From Macrothele yani (lineage: Eukaryota > Arthropoda > Arachnida > Araneae > Macrothelidae): a DNA stretch of 64,000 bases. This document shows, one piece after another, positions 23,370-34,799 of the stretch. Location: positions 87,672,194-87,736,193 of the forward strand of contig CM077002.1 in NCBI GenBank assembly GCA_039090855.1. Direction: 5' to 3'. Both the position numbers and the translations under genes were made by a program. Position 1 is the first letter of the stretch. Every line of letters begins with the position of its first letter. The notes beneath the pieces were generated by a model that saw only the letters and a program-made list of their open reading frames with translations, made no database searches and was not told where the DNA came from.

Positions 23370-23650
23370 TCATCAAGGTCCAATTTTTTTATGTGTTAGG
23401 ATCAAAGAAGCATTCTTCCAGTCATCAGAAATCTTTCCTTATTTGAAGCATTTAGTGAAAATTTGGGCGAGTGTAGTTTATTTCTCCATTGGCTTCATGT
23501 CCAATACGCATGGAAATTCCATCCCCTTCTGGAGTTCTTCAGTTCTTTCCCATTCTATGTTCTTAATGGCATGACCAACATAAGCCAGGACTGGAGGGAC
23601 TACTGGCGGAACTTCCACATGCAGTTAAGAACATGAAACGGGGAAGAGCT

Positions 23651-23660
<10 letters not shown>
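23370..23660. mobile_element. Two RTE scraps in opposite orientation
   Basis: On the minus strand 23620-23390 encodes VGHAIKNIEWER, then LAQIFTKCFK and GKISDDWKNASLI. This is the RT N-terminal region seen in RTE copy 1 (VAQAIKNMKRG; LVQIFTRCLN; KISEDWNNATMI). Immediately after, 23613-23650 encodes PHAVKNMKRGRA on the plus strand, the same protein segment. The two scraps meet head to head, as in an inverted (twin-primed) insertion. Confidence 0.65.

Positions 23661-23722
<62 letters not shown>
23645..23722. repeat. (CATA)n-(TA)n microsatellite
   Basis: About 28 bp of CATACATA units followed by a ~45-bp TA run, between the RTE scraps and the left arm of the long inverted repeat. Confidence 0.9.
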
Positions 23723-23723
<1 letters not shown>

Positions 23724-23841
23724 TAAAGAGCAAAGCCGAAAACATAAGAAAAATTTTAGAATTTAAAACGAAAGGTGCAAAACAACCCGAAGATCAAAAC
23801 GCGCAACGCAGCAGTCATGAAAATTCAGAATTCACATTCTA

Positions 23842-25462
23842 TTAAGAAAAGACTGAAGCAAAAAAACCTTTTGACTCATACCAAGTACAACATAGAAAAA
23901 GTTATGGATTGACCGGTATGAGCAAAAGAGAAAAAAGAACAACTGAATGCAGAAAGTGTCGAGAATACTGAGCTCTGGTTCCATCAAGGACCAGCAAAAA
24001 CTCTGCATTTTCTCACTTCCACAAAGACCCATTTGGAAATGGGTTTCTGCAAAGTCATGGATGCAAGTAATAAGCCCACCCCAAATTTTTTTTAAATATA
24101 TATATATATGTCATGACATCCGCAGAGTTGTATGACCAAGCTTTAGTTAACAATTTAGCTTGTATCCATAACCTTCCTGGCCCGACCCATGCTCTTCATC
24201 TGTTACTATTAAACAGAAAGGAGATGATTATAGAAAACTCAAGCTGTAAGAGTGACACAATGAACCAGAAATAAGGTTCAGCAATAACAAATTGCCAAGT
24301 TCGCCTGAGAGAGAATTTAAACCTGAATAGCAATACAAAAGTATTACAAGTTCTTAACATTGCAATAAAAAAGGAAATATTACTTTTTTCTTCTAAAGCA
24401 CAGATTCTTGAAAGAAAACTGAATTATAAAAAACCCCTACTCCACTACTTCTGAGAACACAAAAACGAAAATAAAATAAAGACAATAATAAACTAAACAA
24501 ATGCTTTGTGAAGGTTATGTGACATAAACAATTAGTTGCAATATGTACAAAGTATTTCAGAAGAGCTTTAAGTGCATAATTAAGTAGTTATTAAGACCTT
24601 AACTGCATTGAAAACACATTGTTTGCATTGAAAACACGACCTTAACTGCATTGAAAACACGACCTTAACTGCATTGAAAACACATATGTGTTTTCAATGC
24701 AGTTAAGGTCTTAATAACTACTTAATTATGCACTTAAAGCTCTTCTGAAATACTTTGTACATATTGCAACTAATTGTTTATGTCACATAACCTTCACAAA
24801 GCATTTGTTTAGTTTATTATTGTCTTCATTTTATTTTTGTTTTTGTGTTGTCAGAAGTTGTGGGGTAGGGGGTTTTTATAATCCAGTTTTCTTTCAAGAA
24901 TCTGTGCTTTAGAAAAAAATTAATATTTCCTTTTTTATTGCAATGTTAAGAACTTGTAATACTTTTGTATTGCTATTCAGGTTTAAATTCTCTCTCAGGC
25001 GAACTTGGCAATTTGTTATTTCTGAACATTATTTCTGGTTCATTGTACAGCTTGAGTTTTCTATAATCATCTTCTTTCTGTTTAATAGTAACAGATGAAG
25101 AGCATGGGTCGGGCCAGGAAGGTTATGGATACAAGCTAAATTGTTAACTAAAGCTTGGTCATACAACTCTGCGGAGGTCATGACATATATATATATATTT
25201 AAAAAAAATTTTTTTTTGGTGAGCTTATTACTTGCATCCATGACTTTGCAGAAACCCATTTCCAAATGGGTCTTTGTGGAAGTGAGAAAATGCAGAGTTT
25301 TTGCTGGTCCTTGATGGAGCCAGGGCTCAGTATTCTCGACACTTTCTGCATTCAGTTGTTCTTTTTTCTCTTTTTACTCACACCGGTCAATGCATAACTT
25401 TTTCTATGTTGTACTTGGTATGAGTCAAAAGGTTTTTTTGCTTCAGTCTCTTCTTAAAAGAA
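23842..25462. repeat. Long inverted repeat, arms of about 0.8 kb with no spacer
   Basis: The left arm (23842-24685) and right arm (24686-25462) are reverse complements with a symmetric centre CACAT|ATGTG. The left arm is longer because the centre-proximal unit GACCTTAACTGCATTGAAAA is repeated about three times there (24596-24680) and once on the right. Other differences are few (for example CCACCCCAA versus TCACCAAAA). No protein function was recognised in either arm. It lies between a TA microsatellite and the RT element at 25.5 kb. A near-perfect palindrome this long could be a snap-back duplication, a foldback element or an assembly artefact. Confidence 0.88.
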
Positions 25463-25652
25463 TATATATATATAGCATAAAACAAGTCAAAACTATACAG
25501 TTCTGTTTACGTCGCAGTTAGTTACAGATACGATTCGCCTCTCGGTCGGCTGACTTATAATTACCGACAAGCAGCAACGGACTTAGATCGTCTGCTAAAC
25601 GGGCAACAGGAACTGTGTTTGTATCACAGAGACCAATTTAAGGACTATATTG

Positions 25653-27134
25653 ATGAATACCACTGACACATTATTACGTTGTAACCTTGACGTGGTGCCG
25701 TACCCAGAACTGTGGACTGAGATGAAAAAAGGTACTCGCTTTAGATTAACCAGAGGACAAACCCTTTCGAAATGCCTCGCCACATTTCGATCAGACTTAA
25801 TACAATTCGCCTTGAAACTGCCTTGCCGTTTCAACTTACCTTATCAGTCCTTCCTTCTGTGGATTAATGAGGTCTTTTCAGATTTTAAATGTTCCGTTCT
25901 TGTGAAGACTACCACAGGGAATCGTCAGGATTTTTTAAAAATCCTTACTCAAATTAAGTCTTTACAACAAAACTTCATCTTCACATCCGTAGACAAGGCA
26001 AATAATAATTTTGCCATCTGGTGTAAAAAAATTTATTTGGATACTTTGACTAATGAATTGAATGGTGGCATCACCTATCAAGAAGAATCAACCACTTCAC
26101 ACATTGTACTTAAAAGAATTATCGCTTTAAATAAACGTTTGAAATTTCATATCTCTTCTACCTCGTTTCCCATCATCTACGTGGTGCCTAAGTTCCATAA
26201 GAACCCAACTGCCTTTCGTTGTATCACTAATACTCGTGATTGTTACAGTTGGAAAGCCGGCAATGTCTTTGAAAAATCTTTAAAATTATTATATGGTCGG
26301 ACTGACGATTCCTGGATTATTGATAATAGTGCAGCCGTCTTGAATTACATAACTACAAATCAGGATCTACATAGCATTGAAACTTTTGATTTTTGTAACT
26401 TATTTACGTATATTCCTATTTCTGGATTAATTGCTGCCTGTGCTGCATTATTTACAAAATATGGCAATGTGATTAAGTATACCTCACAGTTTTGGGATCG
26501 TTTAGTCGACTTCTGTCTCAACCACAACTATATTTGTATGGGCAAAAAAATCTACCGACAAGTCACCGGCATACCCATGGGCAGTATTTTTTCCAGCACT
26601 TTCGCTAACCTTTATCTATATCTATTTGAACGGGATTTTACGACTACCATTTTGCAAGATTACGGCCGTATTTTTCGTTATATTGACGATCTTATTGTTT
26701 TTAATAATCCGATCTTCAATATTCAAGCTCAACACATATATCCATCAGCTCTGACACTTGAAAAATCTTCCATTCAAGATGGCCATATACATTATTTAGA
26801 TATTGATATTTCTTTTACCGATGGTAGGGGTATTGTTACAGATGTCTACGATAAACGTCGAAATTTTCACTTCAGAATCAACTATTATTCATACTGGACC
26901 TCACATATCTCAATTTCCGCGCATCGTAACATTGTTATTTCGCAATTAGCTGGAATTTGTAAAATTTGCAATAGTCCAGCTAATGTCATAAAAAATTTCC
27001 GAATCCTGTATTTTCAATTGCGTAACAATCGACTTCCAATTCGTTTCCTCAAAAAATATTTTCAACAGTTTCTTACTACCTACAATACAGCCATGTACAC
27101 AGATTTCAACCTTCACACCATTATTAACCCATGA
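25653..27134 (+). CDS. Reverse transcriptase, YIDD type, uninterrupted
   Basis: An open frame of about 493 codons. RT motifs in order: VDKANNNFAIWCKKIY (near residue 115), PIIYVVPKFHKNPTAFRCIT (near 170), motif A FDFCNLFTYIP (near 245), motif B GIPMGSIFSSTFANLYLY (near 305), motif C FRYIDDLIVFNN (near 345), then HYLDIDISF and VYDKRRNFHFRI. The PKFHK-x-P and GIPMG patterns resemble the Penelope/telomerase-type RT group found in many invertebrates and fish. I cannot name the clade. The first Asp of motif A and both Asp of motif C are kept. The frame probably began upstream of 25653 in a frame now shifted, so the N-terminus is uncertain. In this window of decayed elements, an intact RT frame of this length is notable. 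Confidence 0.72.
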   Translation: MNTTDTLLRCNLDVVPYPELWTEMKKGTRFRLTRGQTLSKCLATFRSDLIQFALKLPCRFNLPYQSFLLWINEVFSDFKCSVLVKTTTGNRQDFLKILTQIKSLQQNFIFTSVDKANNNFAIWCKKIYLDTLTNELNGGITYQEESTTSHIVLKRIIALNKRLKFHISSTSFPIIYVVPKFHKNPTAFRCITNTRDCYSWKAGNVFEKSLKLLYGRTDDSWIIDNSAAVLNYITTNQDLHSIETFDFCNLFTYIPISGLIAACAALFTKYGNVIKYTSQFWDRLVDFCLNHNYICMGKKIYRQVTGIPMGSIFSSTFANLYLYLFERDFTTTILQDYGRIFRYIDDLIVFNNPIFNIQAQHIYPSALTLEKSSIQDGHIHYLDIDISFTDGRGIVTDVYDKRRNFHFRINYYSYWTSHISISAHRNIVISQLAGICKICNSPANVIKNFRILYFQLRNNRLPIRFLKKYFQQFLTTYNTAMYTDFNLHTIINP

Positions 27135-27149
27135 TCCTACAATGTTAAT

Positions 27150-27578
27150 TTGCAGGGCCTTCAAAATGCTGTTTGATGTATCACTAACAGCTGCCAACAC
27201 TAACCTCCTTTCCTTCCCCTCAGTTTTTTTTTTTTTTTTTAGATTTCGCGCACTATTTTCTCCCCCATACAACGTCACCATACGCATCACACCTATGCTT
27301 ATATATATATGCTGTTCGACGTCTCTCCTTCTTTTCGTTTCTTCGTTCGTTCAGTCTCGCATCAGAGTTTGCAGCTTAGAGAGTACTGTCCGTGGGTACT
27401 TTGGTTTTCTACCTACCTTTCACGGACATCAGAAAAGCTGCTTTTGCCATGTACTGGTACTCTCCTGATGACGACAGTTCATGGTACATCGTTTTATGTT
27501 TCATTATTTGTTCTTTGATTATGTGTCTAGGTTTTATGCATCGTGGTATTGTACCTTTCATATATATATATATATATA
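27150..27578 (+). repeat. Repeat A, copy 2: 3' UTR of the YIDD RT element
   Basis: Follows the RT stop codon by about 15 bp and matches 19190-19610 almost base for base. The words CTCTCCTGATGACGACAG and a T-run are conserved. Ends in (TA)n, into which the Tc1-B element inserted. Confidence 0.8.
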
Positions 27579-28809
27579 TGGAAACACTTACTGTTTGCGG
27601 ATAACTTTTAAATTATAAGCTATAGGCCCAGCTCGGGCTTTCAGAACAACAGAAGCAATTCAATTTGAAATAAACTTATTAAGTCATGCACATACGATAC
27701 TGGAATTTGGTGCAATTCTTCCTGTAAAATATATCCCAACTGTGCCAGTGAAGTTGAGGTGCAAAGTGGGATGGACTGACCTTTCGCTCCACAAATGTTC
27801 AGTAATGATATTGACGTCTGGAATAGCTGTTGTACCTCATTTTTATGCTCTGAAAACCACAACTTGACATGTTTCGCACAATGCACGGGTGTATTATCTG
27901 CTTGAAACTAGTGGTGACCGTTCGGGATCCACGCCTTCAGCATTGTGTGCAGGTGCTCCGCAAGAATGGATTAGTACATTGCAAATGTTACAAGATCCTG
28001 TAGAACAACTAATGGCTCTAAGAAAATGCCATGATATGGCACACAACAGCATCAGGGATCCACCTCCGTGCTTCACAGTGAGAATCAAAAGTCAGGTTGG
28101 TACGCTTCTGCAGGTTTTTGCCTGACGTACACTCTACCAATGGTAGGAAACAATGTGAACAACGATTTACCAGACCACATGACACGTTTCCAGTCTTTAC
28201 CATCCCAGTGTTTATGTGTTTTGCACAATCTTACATGTTTTGTTGCATTGATGTTGGTAATCAGAGGTTGATGGAGTTCCTGATGAAGTGTTATGACGGA
28301 AACGGATCACTCCGATTGGTGTTCAACTCTGCTGTTATTCGCAGTGCCGTGATCTTGTGCTTCTATTGTACAATCCTTACCAACATTCGCCTATCCGTAT
28401 CTGACATCTTTCTATGGCGTCCACAGTTTGCACGTTTAGAGGCAAGCTCATATCCTTTTTGATAGGTATTCATAATCTTCGATACAATTCCTCGTGTTAC
28501 ACTACTGTTTCTACCGTTCTAGTTAGTAAAACCCCAGCAAAGAGCGCACCAATGATCATTCTTTTTTTGAGGTCACTGAGATCTGGCGTTGTCGACAATT
28601 ACTCCACAACAGCTGTTTTATCTGCGACTGTGGCACCTTTACGTGATAGCCGACATCGTACTGCGCCACTTTAGATACCTCACATCGCGGGTGACGTCGT
28701 CTCCGTGATTTGCGTACAGCGCATTGCGTGTGTTCTAGTCGCAGTCAGCTGTGACTGACGCTCTTTAGCCAAACCTGGCCTCTGCGCTAAATCGCAGTCG
28801 GTGTTTCCA
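27579..28809 (-). mobile_element. Tc1-B, complete but decayed
   Basis: The ends TGGAAACACTTACTG (27579) and, on the minus strand, TGGAAACACCGACTG (28809) form inverted repeats. TA-type target sequence lies on the left in the (TA)n tail of the RT element. The 1.23-kb size fits Tc1. The truncated relative is at 22833-23355. Confidence 0.82.
27640..28640 (-). pseudogene. Tc1-B transposase (DD34E type), broken
   Basis: Minus strand, N to C: the HTH region SDTDRRMLVRIVQ and TALRITAELN (28400-28320); CKTHKHWDGKDWKRVMWSGK (28230-28170), where the first catalytic D-E-S is now GKS; FTLFPTIGRVYVRQKPAEAY; TVKHGGGSLMLL (28088-28050); and NTPVHCAKHVKLWFSEHKNE (27890-27830) followed by a diverged SPDLNPIE region reading PDVNIITEHLWSE. 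The second catalytic Asp of QDN is not clear. Multiple stops make it inactive. Confidence 0.82.
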
Positions 28810-28927
28810 TTATTTTAATAAACCCCTGTGCATATACAGTTACAGAAAGATTAATAACAACTCTGGAAATTTCTGACGCTTTTGGGTTTTCAGTGTTGCT
28901 ACAAAAGTAAAAATGCAGATAATATTC

Positions 28928-28966
<39 letters not shown>

Positions 28967-28967
28967 G
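28810..28967. repeat. AT-rich spacer with (TA)n
   Basis: Unassigned sequence followed by a ~34-bp TA run (28931-28964) that abuts the start of RTE copy 3. Like copy 2, this RTE sits at a TA microsatellite. Confidence 0.8.
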
Positions 28968-31900
28968 ATGTAAGGTCAGGTGATGCGTAACATCACAACC
29001 TCTCCTTGACAAATGTCAACCCCGCCTTCTCGTGGTGCATTCTGTTCCCACTAAAGGGGCTCTGACGACCGCCAATAGCGGTATAACTATACCATCGGGA
29101 TTAGAGGAAATTCTATCCCACACTCACCAACCCGCTTGGCCAGCGTGGTGAGTTATGGCCAAACCCCTCCAAAATGACTCCACAACTTAAATCTTGGCCC
29201 TCAGTCTCCGGCAGCTGGAATGTACCTGGCCAAGGCAACGGCCAGTGCGACATGAAGGCAGAGGGTGCTAAGAATCCCCTGAGGACCGGACTAGCCTGCC
29301 ATCTGATGCTGACCTTGGCTACGTATAATGGACGCTCCCTATCTTCTGATTCAAGGCTTCTTGAATTGGAAGAGGAACTACAAAGGATCAAGTGGGACAT
29401 CGTCGATCTAAGTGAGGTAAGGAGAAAAGGAGAAGATCTCATTGAACTGAAAAGTGGACATCTCTTCTACTATCGTGGGACAGATACTGGCAGAACTAGT
29501 GGTGTTGGATTTATAATAAACAAGAAACTGAAGGATAAAGTTGTAGAAGTTGAAAGTTCCTCTGACAGAGCTGCACGACTTGTTATCCAACTCTCGAAAA
29601 GATACCAGGCTCAGATTATTCAAACTTATGCACCCACCACAAGTCATCCTGAAGAAGAAATTGAAGAATTTTATGAGGAAATTTGTCATCTAAATAATAA
29701 AGGTAAGCAGCACTTGAAAATAATTATGGGAGATTTCAATGCAAAAATAGGGCAACGGCAACAGAATGAAACTTCAGTAGGTAAATTCGATCACGGCAAC
29801 AGAAACCAGCGTGGAAATACTCTCGTTGAGTTTGCAGAGGCAGAAGGGTTTTTCATCTTGAACTCCTTCTTCAAGAAAAAGCCACACAGGAAATGGACAT
29901 GGAGACATCCAAATGGGATGACAAGTGAAATTGATTTTATTATGTGTAACAAAAAATTCGTCATAGAAGACTGCAGTGTGCTAAACAAGTTCAACAGAGG
30001 TAGTGACCATAGATTGGTGAGATGTAAGATGCACCTCAACACTAAACTTGAACGTGGCAAGCTCATAAGACAAACAAAATCTATTGACATAACCAACCTT
30101 AAAAAACACCATAATACCTTCAAGTTGGAACTGAAAAACAGGTTCTCTGCTTTAGAAGGCCTAACATCGGAAGAAGTGGGCATCTCTGAAGTTAACAGAA
30201 AAGTAACCAAAGCTCTTATGGAAACAGCAACAAAATTAGCTGGGTCTAAGAACAAGTTGCATGTAAACAAATTATCAGGAAAAACGAAAATGTTGATGCA
30301 AAAAAGAAGAGAGATGAGTACAACTAAAGAAGATGGTACTTCCAAAGTGGAATATATAGAGCTATGCAAGACAGTAAGAAAAAGTATCACTGAAGACGTA
30401 AGAAAAATTCAACTGTGAACTAGTGAGGAAAGCAATTGAAAACAACCAAAGCCTAAAGATAGCAAAGGGACATCTCAGTAAGGGAAGAAAACAGATTATG
30501 GCACTGAGAAAAGAAGATGGTTCTGCAACAAGAAATAGAGGCGAAATTTTGACAAGAGTGAAAGATTTCTACTCCAAATTATATGAAAGGGATGATACAT
30601 GCACTCCAGACATCATGAAAGATACCAGTACCAGAGTTCCTCCAGTCCTTCCAGCAGAAGTTGCACATGCAATCAAGAACATGAAGCGGGGAAAAGCTCC
30701 AGGAGAAGATGGAATTACTGTAGACATCATACAAGAAGCAAGTGGAGAAATCGAAACAGTACTCGCCCAAATTTTCACTCGATGCCTTAATGAAGGAAAG
30801 ATTCCTGAGGATTGGAACACCGCTACAATGATCCTGCTACATAAGAAAGGTGACATTGAGGATCTCGGAAACTACAGACCTATCAGCCTCCTATCAGTAA
30901 TTTATAAAATCTTCACTAAAGTTCTTTCACACCGCTTGAAGGTAACACTGGACATGGCTCAACCGAGAGAACAAGCTGGATTCAGGAGTGGCTACAGCAC
31001 AATAGATCATATCCACGTACTGAGAGAACTAATTGAAAGAGCGAGGGAATATGAACTTCCATTGTGCATGGCTTTTATCGATTATGAAAAAGCCTTTGAT
31101 TCGGTGAAACCATCAGCAGTTTCAATGGCTCTGAAAACCTGCGGTATTGAAGATGCATACATTAATATTATTAATAACATCTATAAAAATGCAAGTGCAA
31201 AGATTCGGCTGTTTGAAAAATACAACACACGTAAAAATTGGAAAGGGAGTGAGACAAGGTGACACCATATCTCCGAAGCTCTTTAATGCCACATTGGAGG
31301 GTGTTTTTCAGTCGCTGAGCTGGGAAAACAAGGGGATAAAGATTAATGGAGATTATCTAACCCACCTTCGTTTTGCTGATGACGTAGTCATTTTTGCAAC
31401 TACCCCATCAGAGCTGCAGAGTATGATCCAGGAACTTGCTGACAAGAGTAAAGAAGTGGGATTAAAAATGAACTTTCAGAAGACAAAAGTGATGTTCAAT
31501 GCTTTTACAAGAAATAAAGATTTATCGATTGATGGAGAAAAGCTGGAGATAACAGACACGTACGTTTATCTTGGACAGCAGATATCAAGTGAGGGTCACA
31601 TTGATGAAGAAATTAATCGGCGTACAAAACTTGCCTGGAGAACTTTTGGAAGAAACAGCATAATTTTCAAGAGCAATATGCCATTATGCCTTAAAAGAAA
31701 AGTGTTTGATCAATGCATCCTTCCAGTGCTTACGTATGGTGCAGAGACGTGGACCTTAACTAAAAGAGACATACAAAGGCTGCAGACAACTCAAAGCAGC
31801 ATGGAGAGGTGCATGCTTGGTGTAACCAGGAGAGATAAGAAGAGGAACTCATTGATCCGAAAAATGACAAGAGTGGAAGACATCATGATCAGAGTTAAAT

Positions 31901-32160
31901 CCCTGAAATGGCAATGGGCTGGACATACTGCCAGAAGGACAGATCATCGATGGACAGCCGAAATTTTAGATTATATTCCAAGGGACAGGAAAAGACCCAG
32001 AAAAAGACCACATGGGAGATGGGTGGATGAAATTCGAAAGTATGCAGGGGCGACATGGAGGAGACTGGCACAAGACAGACCGTTGTGGAGGAAACTTGGG
32101 GAGACCTTCGTCCAGCAGTGGATTGATAATGGTTGACAATGATGATGATGATGATGATAT
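28968..32160 (+). mobile_element. RTE/BovB-type LINE, copy 3, full length and best preserved
   Basis: Starts ATGTAAGGTCAGGTGATGCG after a (TA)n run, ends in (GAT)n at 32138-32158, then TATATATAA. The 5' UTR is about 200 bp. It shares about 95% or more by eye with copies 1 and 2. The short distances between copies suggest recent activity of this family. Confidence 0.93.
29174..32136 (+). pseudogene. RTE endonuclease-RT, copy 3, only two frame breaks
   Basis: Three overlapping frames cover the whole protein. The first (29174-30418) holds the AP endonuclease with TYNGRSLSS, LSEVRRKGEDL, YAPTTSHPEEE, MGDFNAKIGQ and GSDHRLVRC. The second (30423-31262) holds RT fingers and palm with KAPGEDGITVDIIQEA, NYRPISLLSVIYKIF and FIDYEKAFDSV. 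The third (31147-32136) holds GVRQGDTISPKLFNA, FADDVVIFATT, NFQKTKVMF, YGAETWTLTKRD and the basic C-terminus. Compared with copies 1 and 2 the breaks are an extra A near 30408 and an extra A near 31220. All catalytic residues are visible. It is the best template for deriving the family consensus. Confidence 0.92.
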
Positions 32161-32444
32161 ATATAATTATAAGGCATATTTAATGCAGAAGCCAACTCAG
32201 TTTACAGAATGGGAATATCTTTAACAGAACTCAAGTTATGACCAGAAATGTGCTGCGAAGGAAGCACACTTCGTTATGTGTAAATGTCATCGTCGTTGCT
32301 ACAAGCGGACGGAGCTTGCTTGTACATCCGCGTACAGGCGATATAAATGGCAGGTGATGTGCGTGGGGTTATTCCAGACGTTTACGCAGTGCGCGTAGGT
32401 AGTTCGTTTGCATTGATGTGTGTGTAGTCTTTACTCCTGTGGAC
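32161..32444 (+). other. 5' flank of Tc1-C, left of hAT-C
   Basis: No coding sequence. The segment ending CTGTGGAC (32437-32444) is the left target copy of hAT-C. By continuity with 44247 onward, at least its right part is the 5' UTR of Tc1-C. The start of Tc1-C was not located. Confidence 0.5.
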
Positions 32445-33712
32445 CAGGGCCCGATTTACTACATGCGAGGCCCAGGGCAAAAAACATTTCCGGGGTCTCC
32501 CTCCTTATTCTCTATCGACCAAATAATAGTCACTGTGTGCAGAGTAGCAGAATGTAGACGTACATGCGTACGCTGATAGTTTCCAAATCATTGGCAGGTT
32601 TGCAGATAGTTTTTGCATGTAGATTAAAAAAATAAAAATGTTAGGCCTATATACAGCAATTAAAACACTTACTCAACGCTTTACTCAGATTAATATACTT
32701 AATTATATTTTAACTGAAGAACTTAATTATTTTTCACATCTTCTGAGTTCTTTTGTTTTTACAGACATTTCTGGCCCCTAGATTTTATCAAGGCCTGTTC
32801 TCAATGTATACGAACTGTATTAAAAGTTTTGTTTACACAGAATTTAAATTTTATTGCCAGGTTCCTCTTTCAGTTGCGAATTAAATAAATATAATTTCCT
32901 TTTGCATTTTGTAAGTCCAGTATTTTTGAATTAACTTGTTGAAAATCATATTCATAATTTTTGAAGGTTCATTGATAGAACTGTTTTTCTGGATATAAAA
33001 ACTTTCTTTAATTAATTTCTTGTTTTTATGAGGTTCGTAGTCCAATATTTTAATATCTTGCCATAAAAGTCCATTTTACACACATTGCTGCACATTTAAT
33101 TGGAATGTACTTGTTCTAATAATTAAAATGTTCTAATAATTATTTGTTTTATTAAATTTCCTTTAAATTATCTTATTATATTGTTATCATGGTTTGCGGG
33201 TTGGCAGCGAGTTTTTTGTTTGAATAGCTGTGTACGCAGATACATTTTATTTTTATACAACTCTGGCTGTGCGGGGACAACTGGTTGATCAGTTGTTTGT
33301 GGTGTTAATGACCCCATAGATTCTAACTATAACAATATATTTATGACAAAATGGATGGACATCTTAATTTTAGTGAATATCGTGGTCTTGCAATATACTG
33401 ATTCTTGCGTCTAGAACATGAGAACAATGCATCCAACAAAAAATGTGAACTAAAACTAGAAAAAAAAATCCATGGTGACCTCCACTGGACTTCCTCATAA
33501 ATAGAGATGTGAAGCTGCATAAAAAATTGAAAAAGTGCTATGAGAACTCCTACTTCCAGCTTCCCGGTTTCTACCAAGATCAAATCAGCGCATCATGATC
33601 AATATATCAGAAAACTGTAAAGCATAAAATTTTGTGTTGATGAAGAAGAGTCTGAGTTATAAAAAAACATAATAATAATAATCTGAAAAGCTGAGGGGAA
33701 CACCTAGTCCGG

Positions 33713-34668
33713 TTCAATTTTTGGTAAATGTGTTGTACTTCGGCGTCCTAAATTATTTGGTCAGAAAAGTTGTAAAATTAAAAAAAAAAGCCTATTAAAG
33801 ATGTTTACCGAAAAACTTACCTCCAAGTAGTCCAAGTAGGATGAGTAAACACACGCTGCGGCGACGACCTGAAGCTTTGCTCCGTTGAAAGGAAGGTTTG
33901 CTGCGGCGGGGAATTCATGGGCAGAAGAGTACAACAGGAATCAGGTACGCTCTTGTCAGGAAAGAGTAACAGAATATACTGCTACGCTAAAGAATGTAGT
34001 TTGTAATTTCTGTCTCACTTTTTAAAGAAACATGCAGAGATTGTCTTCGTTCTTTGGCATGTAATTCCGTGATACGAAATAGTAAGTATGCACATGCCTT
34101 TCTTGTTTCTAGAAAAGCGTTAGAGTAGGTGTCGCATTCTCTCTAACGGAAGTTAGATGGCAAGCCTCAAAGTGAAAATTTGATTACTAAATAAAAAAAA
34201 AAGCTTCCACGGGGAAATGAGTTCATACATTCAGCATCAAAGAATCCCATGTGAAAAAAACAAGAAACTGTCCGATTGCTATGTCAAGAACTGACACCGA
34301 AATTAACTATTTTCTGTAGCGTAGCACTACACTCTTTCCTGACAACAGCGTACCCGGTTCCTGTTGTACTATTCCGCCCGTGAATATCCTGGCTGCAGCG
34401 ATCCTTCCTTTCAACGGAGCACAGCTTCATGTCAACGCCGCAGCGTTGCTTAAGGCCTCCCGCAGCGTCTGCTGACTCGTCATACTTGGAGTTCAAGTTT
34501 TTCGGTAAACATCTTTAATATTCATTCTAACGATGGAATTTTTTCACCATTTCCCCTTAAATTGCATATTTTAGAATCTGTACGTCACACTTTTTAGAAA
34601 TTTTACAACTTTTCCGACCAAATAATTTAGGACGCTAAACTACACATTTACCCAATTTTTACCAAAAT
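33713..34668. repeat. Foldback repeat within hAT-C
   Basis: The left arm about 33713-33995 and right arm about 34310-34668 are inverted relative to each other, with about 300 bp between. Matching words include AATTATTTGGTCAGAAAAGT with its inverted partner near 34606, AAAGATGTTTACCGAAAAAC with its partner near 34497, and TTCCTGTTGTACT with AGTACAACAGGAA. The arms have diverged. It could be a MITE or a foldback-type element. No TSD was defined. Confidence 0.75.
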
Positions 34669-34799
34669 CTAATGAGCACATAATGACATGGATGCATAAA
34701 TTGCCCAGTGTCAAACAAAACTGACAATACGATGACAAAGTGCTGTGTTTGGGCACCAGATCTTTTTATTTGTAATAACTCAGTTACTATTCTTTATTT

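Larger units (their letters stand above)
25470..27578 (+). mobile_element. Retroelement with a YIDD reverse transcriptase (Penelope-like or unclassified)
   Basis: Consists of a short 5' region (in another frame at 25560-25670: QQELCLYHRDQFKDYID), the long RT reading frame (25653-27134) and a 430-bp 3' module (27150-27578) ending in (TA)n. Its 3' module also occurs alone at 19190-19610, as expected for 5'-truncated copies made by target-primed reverse transcription. No endonuclease domain was found in this copy. The separate GIY-YIG remnant at 47561 belongs to a more typical Penelope sequence. Confidence 0.7.

Noticed and set aside
23842..25462. CRISPR array or clustered spacer-type repeats at the palindrome centre
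   Set aside because: Only three short tandem units with no spacers, in an animal-type sequence. The structure is an inverted repeat.
27309..27604. Short conserved ORFs in Repeat A (69-73 aa) as a small protein
   Set aside because: They are conserved only because the two copies are nearly identical DNA, and the frames run into TA repeats. Without more copies there is no evidence of coding.
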